The notes beneath the pieces were generated by a model. The model was given only the letters and a program-made list of their open reading frames with translations. It made no database searches and was not told the origin of the DNA. A DNA stretch of 64,000 bases. Origin: JAPPHA01 sp963664045. Its GTDB lineage: Bacteria > Pseudomonadota > Alphaproteobacteria > Rhodobacterales > Rhodobacteraceae. Shown here in pieces: positions 1 through 9,751 of the stretch. Every line of letters begins with the position of its first letter. Position 1 is the first letter of the stretch. Both the position numbers and the translations under genes were made by a program. The stretch is taken from contig CAXXGT010000017.1 in assembly GCA_963664045.2 (NCBI GenBank), forward strand, positions 186,001 through 250,000, written 5' to 3'.

Positions 1-1
1 A

Positions 2-1414
2 GATGGCTATCTCGCCGATGTACCTTGGCACGACCTAACGCACCGCAACAGTCGAAATCCAAGCCAGAGACAATGCAAACGCGACTGGTCCAATGCCTAC
101 ATTTCATTGCGCGAGACGGACCAGGGGCGTCAACTTCACTGCATACGATGTGGGTCGATCGACGATTTCCGAAACGAAGAACATGTCCGTTTTCCAAATG
201 GAACATGGATACAACCCTGGGTGAGGCGATTGCCTGACCAGCCGCCTGAAGCCATGGCCAAGGTCGTTGAGATCAACGACGTCAGGGTCCACTTTCCCGT
301 AACCCGCTCTGGGTTGGTCATTCCACCAGAGTCGCGAATTCTCAACGGAACCGTCGAGGACCGTCTTTATGGAAATGCGAGGGATCAACAGAGAATTAGG
401 AACGCCAGAACCCCCCTGGCACACAGGGCGGCTCTCAAACGGCTTGCCAGCAACTATCGGTGCAGTGTCGAGGCGATAGAGAATGCACTGAAAGAAATTG
501 ACAACGGCTATCCCCTGTACGGAAAGTCAATCACGAGAACAGATCTGTTGGTTGATGAATTCAAGGCACTTACAGAGGAAATCCCCGGGCTCAAGGAAGA
601 CGAGGATTTCGTCACCGAACACCAGACGGATGGATGGCTGCAACTCGAAAATACATTGAGAAACGATTTTGCAAAGCGCGTGGTCAAGGCTGTTTCCACT
701 CTTGTTTCTGTCAACAGGTTGAAGGAAATCTTGGTTCTATGCGGGTTCCAGCGTGAAGGAGGAGACACGATCATTTCTCCCGACATCACTGGTGAGACCA
801 ATTGGCTGCCGGCTCTTGAATTGTATGGTGAAGGCATTTTCTTCACGCTTAATGAAGCGATGCTACGGAACTGGCAGGACTGTGATGCAATTCAGGCCCG
901 AGCAGGAGATTTCAACAAGCGATACCATCAGCGAACCGGGCAGACCGCGACCGGGAAAGAGATCAATGTCTCTCCGCGATTCCTCCTTTGCCACACGTTG
1001 GCTCATCTCGTGATCCGCGAACTTGATGCCGGGTCCGGATATCCTGCTGCGTCACTCAAGGAACGCATCTATTGTTCCACGGGAAACGAGCCGATGGCGG
1101 GAATATTGATCTATGTGGCGGTTCCGGACGAGGAGGGCTCGCTTGGCGGGCTGATGGAACTTGCCAAGCCACATCGGTTCCTGCGTGTCCTAACCAGAGC
1201 ATTCGAATCCGCGTCCCGGTGCTCGCTCGATCCAGTGTGCTGTGAGCAGGAAGGGCACGGACCGGACTTGCTCAACCGTGCCGCGTGCCACGCCTGCGCA
1301 CTGGTTCCTGAGCCGAGTTGCGATTTTGGCAACGCGCTACTTGATCGGATCTTTGTCACGGGGGCCAAACTGGACATCCCAGCCTTCCTGGATTTTGCCG
1401 AGCCGGTTGACTGA
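2..1414 (+). CDS. DrmB-like DUF1998 protein, 5'-truncated by window edge
   Basis: The frame is open from the first bases, so the gene begins upstream; a TTG at 107 is not a convincing start because conserved sequence precedes it. The visible 470 residues begin with GYLADVPWHDLTH, followed by a Cys-rich patch (C25, then CIRCG near residue 47), a PWV motif and FPVTRSGLVIPP, the order seen in DISARM DrmB. The C-terminal DUF1998 domain is clear: CHTLAHLVI near residue 330, SGYPAASLKERIY, GILIYVAVPDEEGSLGG, and a cysteine cluster ending AACHACALVPEPSC near 435. DrmB acts with the helicase DrmA in DISARM; neither DrmA nor a methylase is visible here. The TGA overlaps the next ATG by one base, implying translational coupling. 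A stand-alone DUF1998 protein of another defence family is the alternative. Confidence 0.8.
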   Translation, partial: DGYLADVPWHDLTHRNSRNPSQRQCKRDWSNAYISLRETDQGRQLHCIRCGSIDDFRNEEHVRFPNGTWIQPWVRRLPDQPPEAMAKVVEINDVRVHFPVTRSGLVIPPESRILNGTVEDRLYGNARDQQRIRNARTPLAHRAALKRLASNYRCSVEAIENALKEIDNGYPLYGKSITRTDLLVDEFKALTEEIPGLKEDEDFVTEHQTDGWLQLENTLRNDFAKRVVKAVSTLVSVNRLKEILVLCGFQREGGDTIISPDITGETNWLPALELYGEGIFFTLNEAMLRNWQDCDAIQARAGDFNKRYHQRTGQTATGKEINVSPRFLLCHTLAHLVIRELDAGSGYPAASLKERIYCSTGNEPMAGILIYVAVPDEEGSLGGLMELAKPHRFLRVLTRAFESASRCSLDPVCCEQEGHGPDLLNRAACHACALVPEPSCDFGNALLDRIFVTGAKLDIPAFLDFAEPVD

Positions 1415-2577
1415 TGCCCAAGCGCAAATTTGAACTACCCCGCATCCAGGATCTCAGCAAGGAACAGGAAAGGGCGCGCGCGCTCCCCAAAGAAGGCCAA
1501 CACCTGATCGTTGGAGGACCGGGAACAGGAAAATCCGTGCTTGCGTTGATCCGGTCGCGCCGCCATCAGACCGACAACGACGACTACATTTTTCTTGTCT
1601 ATAACCATCTGCTCAATGATGCGAGCCGACAGTTGTTCGGCTCCAAACTCGTGTCCAGGACGTGGAAGACATGGTTCCCTGAAACGTTTGAGGGAATTAC
1701 GGGTCAGCGTACTCCACGCTGCGGCCCTGACAAGAACGATTTCCGGGAAATTGACTGGAACACAGTTGAAAGCATCATTCAAAAACTGCCGGCCTGGGAA
1801 AACGAGGCGAGGCCATTTCTCGTGATTGACGAAGGTCAGGACATGCCGCCTGAGTTTTACGAAGCCTTGACCAACCTTGGTTTTGAACGCTTTTTTGTTC
1901 TTGCTGATCAGAATCAGCAAATTACCGACTCCAATAGCAGCCGGCAAAACATAGAGAACTGTCTATGCATTGATGCCGAAGAAGTACATGAACTCCGTTA
2001 CAACTTCCGGAATGGCTTTCAGGTAGCAAAACTGGCAAACGCATTCTACACCGGCGATCTGGCAAGCCCGCCTCCCGATCTTCCTGGTCCCTCATCTGGA
2101 CCTGTACCGTTCCTCTATACGTATGATCCGGACAGACTGGCGACTGTCGCACAAGCAGTCCTGCGTCTTGCTGCCCGCGATCAAAAAAAGTTGATTGGTA
2201 TCATTACACCAAACAACAACGTCAGAGAGCGATATTTCAATGCACTCCAATCCACGGAGATTAAGTTCGACAAAGCGCAACCATCCATCAACACCTACTA
2301 CAGCCAAGGCCGAACGGAGGTGACCTTTGATGAAGGAGGCATTCTCGTCATTAACGCGCAGGCGTGCAAAGGGCTCGAATTCGACATCGTCGTATTGGCC
2401 GATATCAATGAGCATTTTTTCCACCACGGTGATCCGGACCGGCTGAAACGCCGTTTCTATGTCATGGTTGCGAGAGCCAGGGAGAGGGTTTTCATGTTCA
2501 TGAGTCGTGGCGGAAACAAGGCAATCGAGCGCATATTGCCCACGGATACAAAAGTCTTGCAACGGAAGGAACTGTAA
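1414..2577 (+). CDS. Superfamily 1 (UvrD/REP-like) helicase-type ATPase
   Basis: This 387-residue protein has a Walker A motif GPGTGKS at residues 35-41, a DEGQD Walker B at about 138-142 preceded by FLVI, and a C-terminal UvrD-like block (CKGLEFDIVVLADI, then RRFYVMVARARERV). The PxxGTGKS/DExQD combination and the xVARARxR motif VI identify a UvrD/REP-like core; at under 400 residues it lacks most accessory subdomains of processive helicases. It sits in a four-gene run with single-base overlaps on both sides (TGATG and TAATG). In this context it probably moves on or senses nucleic acid for a defence complex (inference). Its base composition is lower in GC than the genes after 8 kb. Confidence 0.85.
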   Translation: MPKRKFELPRIQDLSKEQERARALPKEGQHLIVGGPGTGKSVLALIRSRRHQTDNDDYIFLVYNHLLNDASRQLFGSKLVSRTWKTWFPETFEGITGQRTPRCGPDKNDFREIDWNTVESIIQKLPAWENEARPFLVIDEGQDMPPEFYEALTNLGFERFFVLADQNQQITDSNSSRQNIENCLCIDAEEVHELRYNFRNGFQVAKLANAFYTGDLASPPPDLPGPSSGPVPFLYTYDPDRLATVAQAVLRLAARDQKKLIGIITPNNNVRERYFNALQSTEIKFDKAQPSINTYYSQGRTEVTFDEGGILVINAQACKGLEFDIVVLADINEHFFHHGDPDRLKRRFYVMVARARERVFMFMSRGGNKAIERILPTDTKVLQRKEL

Positions 2578-4157
2578 TGGCGGAACTGCCCTTACACGGC
2601 GGGGCCAATCCGACTGATCGAGGAGTGGTGCCAAAGACTGGATTGTTGGTCACCAATCACATGAACATGATGTTCATGCTTTCCGCGGGTCTGATAATGC
2701 CGCCTGCTGGCTTCGGCGACAAATACTACAAGGACACCCTGGAAGTTTTTCCTGGTTGGATTCCTGTGTTCATCGGAAGTCCTTCCAGGCAAGCCATTGA
2801 AGACTCCACAGCGGAAGAGAGATTCCTGAAACCGTGTATCATCAAGGTTAACTTGTCAGGATTTTCGGGCCATGCGTTCGCATTCGGAAGCGGCCAGTTG
2901 GAGGAAATCTGCTTTCCTGAAGATTTCAAGGATTTTCACACCTTTCTGTTGTTTCCCGCACCCTTGCCAGTGTCCAGCATTGAGTCGATAGTTTTTCGGT
3001 CGAACGACGAGAAAAAAACGATCGAGGCAGATGCAAGAGATTACATTAATGTTCCGTTGACGAAATACAAACGTGGACGCAATCAGGGACTGTTTACAAA
3101 AAAGGCTTGTGACATTCCGTGGCCGGCCGTTGACGGGCTTGGCGCACATTCTCCACCCCTGCAAATCTCCTTCGCGGCCGGTGGGGTGATGGCGATTCTG
3201 TTGCATCTCGCCAACTTCAGCGAAAACTCGGTTCACGCGTGCCAGGTTGCTTTCAGTCCTGACTTCGGGCCGTCGCCAACCGAACTCGATCAAGTGATTC
3301 TGTCTGGCCTTGGGTCCTGGATCAGTAGCGGGAAGGCTACTCTGCCAGAGTTGACCAGCCCAGAGTCGGATCCAACCCGACTATCGGGCGCAGTTCAAGC
3401 CAAGTTGTATTGGGAAGCAGTTGAGCGATTGGTCAATTGGAGGGGCTGTCACCTGGAAGGAACTGCGGAAAGTTTGATCACTGAACTTCTTTCCGAGGCT
3501 TGTTCAGACCTTGATGGAGAACCGCATGAGCATGTGATGAAGCTTAATGAAACGCTCTTGGCCATGACGGGGCTCCCGGAATTCACGCCCGGCGAACTGT
3601 TGGCTCGCCATACAGCAACCTTGGATCGTGCCTTTATCATGTTTAATTTGCGCGAGAAATGTGACGACCTTCTCGACTACGATGATGACCGGTTGACTGA
3701 ATCAGATTGGTTGGCAGCAGCCATCCTCTTCGGGGTACGAGATGGTTGGATCAATCTTCCCACTCGGCTCCGACTTGGCCAAGATCTCACGAAAGCAGTG
3801 TCGCATCGCATGGCTCGCCTCTCGCACCGGGTTGCGAGCACCCAGTTCGAACTGGGTGAAATCCCGCCCAGAGTTCGTCCGCTACGCGAACTTTTTTCCG
3901 GTAGTTCGGCTTGGCGATCCAAGGAGCAAGAGGCGGCATTGGCGCTGGCTCGGAAGGAAAAGTGGAACTGCATCCGAACACGTTTCACACTGCGTGCGGG
4001 GGAATACAAACTGACGGTCAAGGGCGGGTCAGTTCAAATCGAACTTCCGGGTGAGCCAAAGGTGACTCCTGAAATTGACAAAGATGAATTCTTCAAGTTG
4101 CTTGCCGAGTCGCACCTTGATGACAAATCGGCGGCACCAATTCGCAAGATGTTCTAG
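2577..4157 (+). CDS. Unrecognised 526-residue protein in the DrmB/helicase operon
   Basis: I do not recognise a family. The ATG overlaps the TAA of the preceding helicase gene by one base, so the start is well supported. The N-terminus carries a distinctive stretch around residues 23-47 (LLVTNHMNMMFMLSAGLIMPP, then GFG) followed by an aromatic YYKDTLE...PGWIP patch. The middle is mainly helical and rich in Glu and Leu. The C-terminus ends in a short beta-rich segment (FTLRAGEYKLTVKGG). There is no signal peptide, membrane segment, Walker motif or zinc cluster. The gene lies between two SF1 helicase genes, and only 13 bases separate it from the NERD gene, so it is likely an obligate component of the same system, perhaps a sensor or effector (inference). 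Confidence 0.75.
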   Translation: MAELPLHGGANPTDRGVVPKTGLLVTNHMNMMFMLSAGLIMPPAGFGDKYYKDTLEVFPGWIPVFIGSPSRQAIEDSTAEERFLKPCIIKVNLSGFSGHAFAFGSGQLEEICFPEDFKDFHTFLLFPAPLPVSSIESIVFRSNDEKKTIEADARDYINVPLTKYKRGRNQGLFTKKACDIPWPAVDGLGAHSPPLQISFAAGGVMAILLHLANFSENSVHACQVAFSPDFGPSPTELDQVILSGLGSWISSGKATLPELTSPESDPTRLSGAVQAKLYWEAVERLVNWRGCHLEGTAESLITELLSEACSDLDGEPHEHVMKLNETLLAMTGLPEFTPGELLARHTATLDRAFIMFNLREKCDDLLDYDDDRLTESDWLAAAILFGVRDGWINLPTRLRLGQDLTKAVSHRMARLSHRVASTQFELGEIPPRVRPLRELFSGSSAWRSKEQEAALALARKEKWNCIRTRFTLRAGEYKLTVKGGSVQIELPGEPKVTPEIDKDEFFKLLAESHLDDKSAAPIRKMF

Positions 4158-4170
4158 CTGATTTTTCGAA

Positions 4171-5760
4171 ATGAGAATGATCCCTGGCATACCATTCGAT
4201 ACAGGTAGCCAAGCGGAAAAACGAGTTTTCGAACGGCTTGGTCACGCCTTTGACGATAGCTATTTTGCCTTTCACTCCCTGAAGCCAACGAGGCATCCGT
4301 ACAAACAGTTTCCAGAAATCGATTTTGCTGTTTTCGGACCAGAAGGGCTGTTTGTACTAGAGGTCAAGGGCGGTCGAATTACCGTCAAAAACGGCGATTG
4401 GCACTATCAGGACAGACATGGCAGCGAAATGTTTCGAATGCAGGATCCGTTTCGCCAGGCGGAGACTGCCATGCGTGGGTTGGTGGACGTGTTGAGAAAG
4501 AACCTGCCTGGTCATGTCCTTGATCGCATGTCCACAGGTTATGGGGTCGTTTTTCCTGATTGCAGCTGGGATACTCACAGTTCGGAATGGGATCGGGAAA
4601 TGATCGCCGATGGACGGCGTAGCCGTGACCTCGGGCAGTGGCTTCGCCAGCTATTCGCATACTGGAGACAACGTGTCGGAACTGAGGAACTCTTAGATGA
4701 CGATGCGCTGACGGCAATCCGACGGTTCATTCGTCCAGACGTGGATGCTGCAGTTGAATCCGACGAACTGACCGTACCCTTACATCAACAAGTGTATCAG
4801 GTTGAACAGCGCATTGAACGCTTGACCGCAGACCAGATGCGCATGGCAGACGTCGCACTGGCGAATCCGAGAGTGCTATGCACAGGTGGCGCCGGAACCG
4901 GAAAGACATTTCTCGCTGAAAGGTTGGCCCGCAAATGGACCGAACAAGGTATGCAGGTCGCTCTGGTGTGCCGTTCATCGTGGATGAGGCATCACCTCGC
5001 GTCGCGATTGGCGATCCCTGGCCTTTCAGTTTCGCTCATTGATGGAGTTCGACTCGACTGTAGCAGGGCGGGACTGGATTACTTTGATGCGCTGATCGTC
5101 GACGAGGGGCAGGACCTGTTCGACATGGCCAGCATCGAAATTTTGGACAAGGTTTTGGTTGGTGGGCTGGAAAATGGGCGCTGGTGCTGGTTTTACGATC
5201 TCAACAATCAAGCTCTCTCTGAACACTACGACTCAAGTGCCAAGGCGTTCCTTGAGGCGGTCGCCCCGGTTTGTATGCCTCTGTGCATAAACTGTCGGAA
5301 CACCAAAGTCATCCTTGAATACGTGCAAGACAAATTGGGCGCTGACATTGGTACACGTGGGGCTGGAGCAGGTCCGGACGTTCGGTTGTGTATTGTTCCC
5401 AACCGGCAAGAGGCCGCAGAGCAGGTTGCGCGAGAGATCGTGGAACTCGTTGACTTAGGAGGTCTTGCGCCCGGTTCAGTGACAATTCTTTCTCCTTTTG
5501 ACTACTTCGATTCATCCGTTTCTTTTCTGCCTGATGACACAGCAAAACTGATTCGACGATTGGACGAGTATTCCATTCGCAAAATTCCGGTCGACAAGGT
5601 CGGATTTGCCCGGATTGACGAATTCAAGGGTCTTGAGAACGAAGCAATTATCGTCGTCGACCTACCAGCCCCGGATCGGGCCGCCGGGGAATTGCCGAGA
5701 CATTATGTTGCCATGACCCGAGCCCGCGCCGTTTTGTCCATAGTCCAGTTCGAGTCTTGA
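4171..5760 (+). CDS. NERD-domain nuclease fused to SF1 helicase
   Basis: The 529-residue protein has an N-terminal NERD (nuclease-related) domain: E16, then EIDFAVFGPEGLFVLEVKGG at residues 49-68, giving the D51...E64-x-K66 pattern of PD-(D/E)xK nucleases. The second part is an SF1 helicase core with GGAGTGKT at about 239-246, VDEGQD near 310, and C-terminal FKGLENEAIIVVDL and RHYVAMTRARAVLSIV motifs. NERD-UvrD fusions are common in phage-defence and mobile contexts. It is the last gene of the operon that starts upstream of the window. The expected role is to cut DNA in a helicase-dependent way, but which DNA is not shown by the sequence. The start is ATG 4171; a second in-frame ATG lies two codons later. 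Confidence 0.85.
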   Translation: MRMIPGIPFDTGSQAEKRVFERLGHAFDDSYFAFHSLKPTRHPYKQFPEIDFAVFGPEGLFVLEVKGGRITVKNGDWHYQDRHGSEMFRMQDPFRQAETAMRGLVDVLRKNLPGHVLDRMSTGYGVVFPDCSWDTHSSEWDREMIADGRRSRDLGQWLRQLFAYWRQRVGTEELLDDDALTAIRRFIRPDVDAAVESDELTVPLHQQVYQVEQRIERLTADQMRMADVALANPRVLCTGGAGTGKTFLAERLARKWTEQGMQVALVCRSSWMRHHLASRLAIPGLSVSLIDGVRLDCSRAGLDYFDALIVDEGQDLFDMASIEILDKVLVGGLENGRWCWFYDLNNQALSEHYDSSAKAFLEAVAPVCMPLCINCRNTKVILEYVQDKLGADIGTRGAGAGPDVRLCIVPNRQEAAEQVAREIVELVDLGGLAPGSVTILSPFDYFDSSVSFLPDDTAKLIRRLDEYSIRKIPVDKVGFARIDEFKGLENEAIIVVDLPAPDRAAGELPRHYVAMTRARAVLSIVQFES

Positions 5761-6838
5761 TTGCGGCCCTGCAAGGTGGGTTTCTGCGTAAGCAAAAGAT
5801 CATTCTTGCATTTGTCTGGCGTCTTTTTTCGGGAGGCGATCACTGAGGTACACCGTGATGCCTCACCGTAATGAGACGGGAACCAATGTCACGTCCCACC
5901 GCGAAACCCGGGTTTCGGAGTAAGACATCACGGTCGAAATCCGGTTTCTGCAAGAACTCAAACCTTTCAGAGACAGCTGGAACTCGCGATCCTTTGGCTC
6001 GAGTTTTCCCCGGAGGTGTTCATGCGCATAACAGGTCCAATGGGAACCCGTGATCGGACGAGCGCCGGTAGAGATCCGCAGCGGGAGATCGACATTTGTC
6101 GGCCCTTCATGGTCAGGTGCATTGCAACGAAACGTTCGATTCACCCGTTCCCGCAACAAGAGCGATTTCGGTCCCTGATTGGTGAAGCCCCAGCCGTGCC
6201 GCACTACAAGGGCACCTTACCTCCCGTTTTTTCCGAACATTTGCCTGTTGCCAATGCTCCTTGCCTACCCGCACCACCCGCACAAACGCTGTTTCATGCG
6301 CTGAATCAGAAAAGCCGAAACAACCCTGAAATGAACGCAGGCAACCCCAGAGAAGCCCGATTTTCGCCCGCGGGCAGTTTGGGTCTTCCTGCCGCCTCGC
6401 CACCCTGAAAACCACGCGAACAACGGAACCTGTCCTCTTTCCCGTTCCGGCGCCCTCCTCGGCGACGCTGCGTGCCACGCCAGGGTCGAGTTCTTTGTTT
6501 CCCATATCCGTAACTCCTGTACCCATCACGGCACGTCCAGTGCGTCGGGCGGCCGACGCCTTGTTTCGCTGGATCGGCATGCGTGGCATTGGGGACGTCC
6601 ACGACGCCTGGGGAATGTGCATCACGGCATGGATCGACGACCGGCTCGAATACGGCTTGGCGAAGGCGACCGGGATCATGGTATGTCTGGAGCATTCCGA
6701 TGTGCGTCGAGGTGGAACAATTCCTGGCCAGGCATGCCCGCACGGGGACGACATGTCTCTTGACCACCGTGACGAGCAGATTTCACTTGATGAATTCAAG
6801 CGGATCGGCAGCTACGACCAACGGAAGGAACAGGGACC
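5761..6838 (+). other. Stretch without a recognisable gene
   Basis: No open frame here resembles a known family on either strand, and the frames that exist look like chance openings in GC-rich DNA. A frame at 6495-6840 is open but its translation is unlike any protein I know. No clear terminator follows the defence operon. The region probably holds decayed sequence. Confidence 0.5.
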
Positions 6839-7454
6839 ATGGCGGCACGGGCCGGACGCAAGGAAACCCGCCAGGCTACCTACCAGGACGTGCTCGACGC
6901 GCCGCCCCACAAGGTTGCCGAGGTGATCGCCGGAACCCTCCATACCCATCAGAGGCCTGCCATGCGGCATGCCTGGGCGAGTTCGATCCTCGGGGGCAGC
7001 CTCGTCAATCCGTTCAGCCGGGGTAGTGGTGGTCCGTGGTCCGGGCGGCTGGTGGATCGTCTTCGAGTCGGAACTGCACCTGGGCGCGGACATCGTGGTG
7101 CCTGACCTGGCCGGCTGGCGGCGCGAGACGATGCCCGAATATCCGGACGCGGCGTATTGCACGATCGCCCCGGACTGGGTCTGCGAGGTGCTCTCGCCGT
7201 CCACGCGGCGGCTGGACCAGAGCGAGAAGCGGGATCTCTATGCCCGCGAAGGCGTCCACTATCTCTGGTTTGTCGACTCCGATGCACGGATGCTCGAGGC
7301 TTTCGAATTGCGCGAGGGGCATTGGCTGCTGCAGGCCACTCTCGTCGATGACGCGACGGTCTCGCTACCTCCCTTCGAAGCCATCGCCTTCCCGCTCGAC
7401 GCCCTTCGGCCGGACGTGAGCGCAGACGCGGGTAAGGCGGATGACGGCATGTGA
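6839..7454 (+). pseudogene. Uma2-family (DUF820) endonuclease-like gene, frameshifted
   Basis: The start (ATG 6839, preceded by AGGAACAGGG) opens a frame reading TYQDVLDAPPHKVAEVIAG and later ILGGSLVNPFSRGSGGP, a typical Uma2 N-terminus. After about 7025-7040 the homology continues in another frame: GGWWIVFESELHLGADIVVPDLAGW, CEVLSPSTRRLDQSEKRDLYAREGVHYLWFVD. Uma2 proteins are PD-(D/E)xK-fold putative nucleases of about 190 residues; together the halves give about 205. One base is gained or lost near 7030. The gene is therefore broken, unless the consensus has an error at the G-run there. Confidence 0.75.
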
Positions 7455-8102
7455 TGCCATCGGTCGTGTTTCTGCGCCAATCCGAGCGCAAAAAGTGCTC
7501 TGACCCCGAACAAGAAATTACTCTCGGTCAGGCCGGCATGTGCACTCAAGATCAGCGGCTGACGGATACCCCTTTTTCGTCCACGGTGTATCTGGAGAGC
7601 CTCTCGGCAGCCTCCAAGAGCATGAAATGCGTTAGCTTTTGCCAGGGTCGTCAGCGGCTTTCTTCTTTCCCGGGCAGGACGCCTTTCCGCCAGTCGATCC
7701 TGGAAAAGTGCAGGTTTCGGTTGCTCCTGGATGGATGGCAGCGAAGCTACCAATCCGGCGGGTTCTCGGGATCGACTTCGAGTTCGACCAATACGAATTG
7801 GGAAAACAGCTTCATCGCGTCCATTACATTCGACGAAGCACATGCATTCTTATACTTGTCTCCCGAATCAGACCATTCCTCCTGATGCCCGGTTCCATGG
7901 AATCCATCCCTGACCGCCAGTAAACAGCATGGCCTCTGTGCGCCGTTGAGATTTCGGGCCGTAAGCGCATTGAGCTGTCGTTGTCCAAACACCCTGACGG
8001 GTCGGTGACAATCGCCATTTCCGGATCCGGTTCGAATTGTCCGAGAGCGAACTTGACGAGATAGGTGGAACGGATAATCGTGCCCGAAGACGATGGATGT
8101 GA
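7455..8102. other. Stretch without a recognisable gene
   Basis: About 650 bases between the Uma2 remnant and glpD. Open frames are short and on both strands and none resembles a known protein. The glpD promoter should lie near 8000-8090, but no strong -35/-10 pair is evident. Confidence 0.45.
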
Positions 8103-9713
8103 GTGACGATGATGGCAGGCAACCCTTCAGGCTTTGACCTGTTTATCATCGGTGGCGGCATCAATGGCTGCGGGATCGCGAGGGATGCGGCCGGCCGTGG
8201 ACTATCGGTCGGCCTTGCCGAGATGAACGACTTGGCATCCGGCACGTCAAGCGCTTCGACAAAGCTGATTCACGGTGGTCTGCGCTACCTCGAATACTTC
8301 GAGTTCCGACTGGTACGGGAATCCCTTCGGGAGCGAGAAGTGCTGCTCCGGATGAGCCCGCACATCGCCCGCCCCATGCGATTCGTGCTTCCCTGCCAGA
8401 ACGACATGCATTTTGCGGGCAGTACCCCGGCTTCGCGGCTTCTGGGTGCCGTCATGCCATGGACGCGCCACCGACGACCGGATTGGGTGGTCCGGCTGGG
8501 ATTGTTCCTTTACGATCACCTCGGAGGCCGCAAGATCCTGCCCGGTACCAGGATTCTCGACCTGTCCCGGGATCCTGTCGGTGAGCCGCTCAAGGCCGGC
8601 TACCTGAAGGCCTACGAGTACTCGGATTGCTGGGTAGAAGACGCGCGGCTGGTGGTACTGAACGCGCGTGACGCCGCTGCCCGGGGAGCGTCAATCATGC
8701 CGCGGACCCGGGTTGCCAGTGCACGGCGCGAGGGCGGGTTCTGGCGGATCGGACTCGAATCCGGCGATCTTCAGTGGCAGGTTCAGGCCCGTGTGCTGGT
8801 TAACGCCGGCGGGCCCTGGGTTGGCGAGATCAATCGCGAGATGCTCGGATCAGACAGCTGCAAGACCGTACGTCTGGTTCGTGGCAGCCACATCGTGACC
8901 CACCGGCTCTACGCTCATGACCGGTGTTATTTCTTCCAGGGCGGCGACGGACGGATCATATTCCTGATCCCCTTCGAGGATGACTTCACCCTGATCGGCA
9001 CCACGGAAGAGGAGCACGCCACGCCGGAGAATCAGCCGGTATGCACGGAAGAGGAGACGCGATATCTGCGCGACTTCGCATCGCAGTACCTGAGGCGTCC
9101 GGTGACAAGTGACGACATAGTCTCAAACTATTCCGGCCTGAGGCCACTCTATGACGATGGTACAAGGTCGGCGACCGCGGCAACGCGGGATTACGTGCTG
9201 AAAACCGACGATACGGGCGGCGTGCCGCTACTCACCGTCATCGGAGGCAAGATCAGCACTTATCGAAAACTCGCGGAAGCCGCACTGGACGAGATCGCTC
9301 CCAGGCTGGGAAACACGGCGGGACCCTGGACCGCTGGTGCGCATCTGCCGGGAGGGAACTTTCCCGTGGACGGCGTTGCCGCACTCATTGACGACCTCCG
9401 CCGCGATTACGGGTTCCTGGAAGCATACTGGGCCCGTCGCCTGGTGCGCACTTATGGAACCGACGCGCGTCGCATTCTCGGGCAGGCGCAGGGCGCCGGT
9501 GACCTCGGCCAGGATTTTGGCGCGACGATCACCGCTGCCGAACTTCTCTGGGCGGTGCAACGGGAGTGGGTTCAATGTGCCGAGGATTTCCTTTGGCGTC
9601 GCACCCGGCTTGGCCTCCGTCTCCGCGAGCAAGAGTTCGAGAAAGTCGATGCCTTCATTCGTGCGGCCCGTGTGGAGGTGCCGGGAATGAGCCCGGTTCT
9701 GCAGGGAGAATGA
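8103..9713 (+). CDS. glpD: Glycerol-3-phosphate dehydrogenase (aerobic, FAD)
   Basis: This 536-residue protein oxidises sn-glycerol-3-phosphate to dihydroxyacetone phosphate and passes electrons to quinone at the inner membrane. The N-terminal FAD-binding Rossmann motif reads FIIGGGINGCGIARDAAGRG. It is followed by the GlpD signature SGTSSASTKLIHGGLRYLE, and later by FLIPFEDDFTLIGTTEEEH and SGLRPLYDD; the C-terminal extension is also present. Length fits the family (about 500-560). The start is GTG 8103 or ATG 8109/8112. There is no adjacent glpK, glpF or GlpR-type regulator, so it stands alone. Downstream it converges with the M20 peptidase gene, with only 38 bases between stops. Confidence 0.93.
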   Translation: MTMMAGNPSGFDLFIIGGGINGCGIARDAAGRGLSVGLAEMNDLASGTSSASTKLIHGGLRYLEYFEFRLVRESLREREVLLRMSPHIARPMRFVLPCQNDMHFAGSTPASRLLGAVMPWTRHRRPDWVVRLGLFLYDHLGGRKILPGTRILDLSRDPVGEPLKAGYLKAYEYSDCWVEDARLVVLNARDAAARGASIMPRTRVASARREGGFWRIGLESGDLQWQVQARVLVNAGGPWVGEINREMLGSDSCKTVRLVRGSHIVTHRLYAHDRCYFFQGGDGRIIFLIPFEDDFTLIGTTEEEHATPENQPVCTEEETRYLRDFASQYLRRPVTSDDIVSNYSGLRPLYDDGTRSATAATRDYVLKTDDTGGVPLLTVIGGKISTYRKLAEAALDEIAPRLGNTAGPWTAGAHLPGGNFPVDGVAALIDDLRRDYGFLEAYWARRLVRTYGTDARRILGQAQGAGDLGQDFGATITAAELLWAVQREWVQCAEDFLWRRTRLGLRLREQEFEKVDAFIRAARVEVPGMSPVLQGE

Positions 9714-9751
9714 CAGTCACGCTTCGCTTCTGTGAGGTGTCGGACCGCCCG

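Noticed and set aside
6495..6926. Open plus-strand frame before the Uma2 remnant
   Set aside because: Its translation resembles no family, and it overlaps the Uma2 start in another frame.
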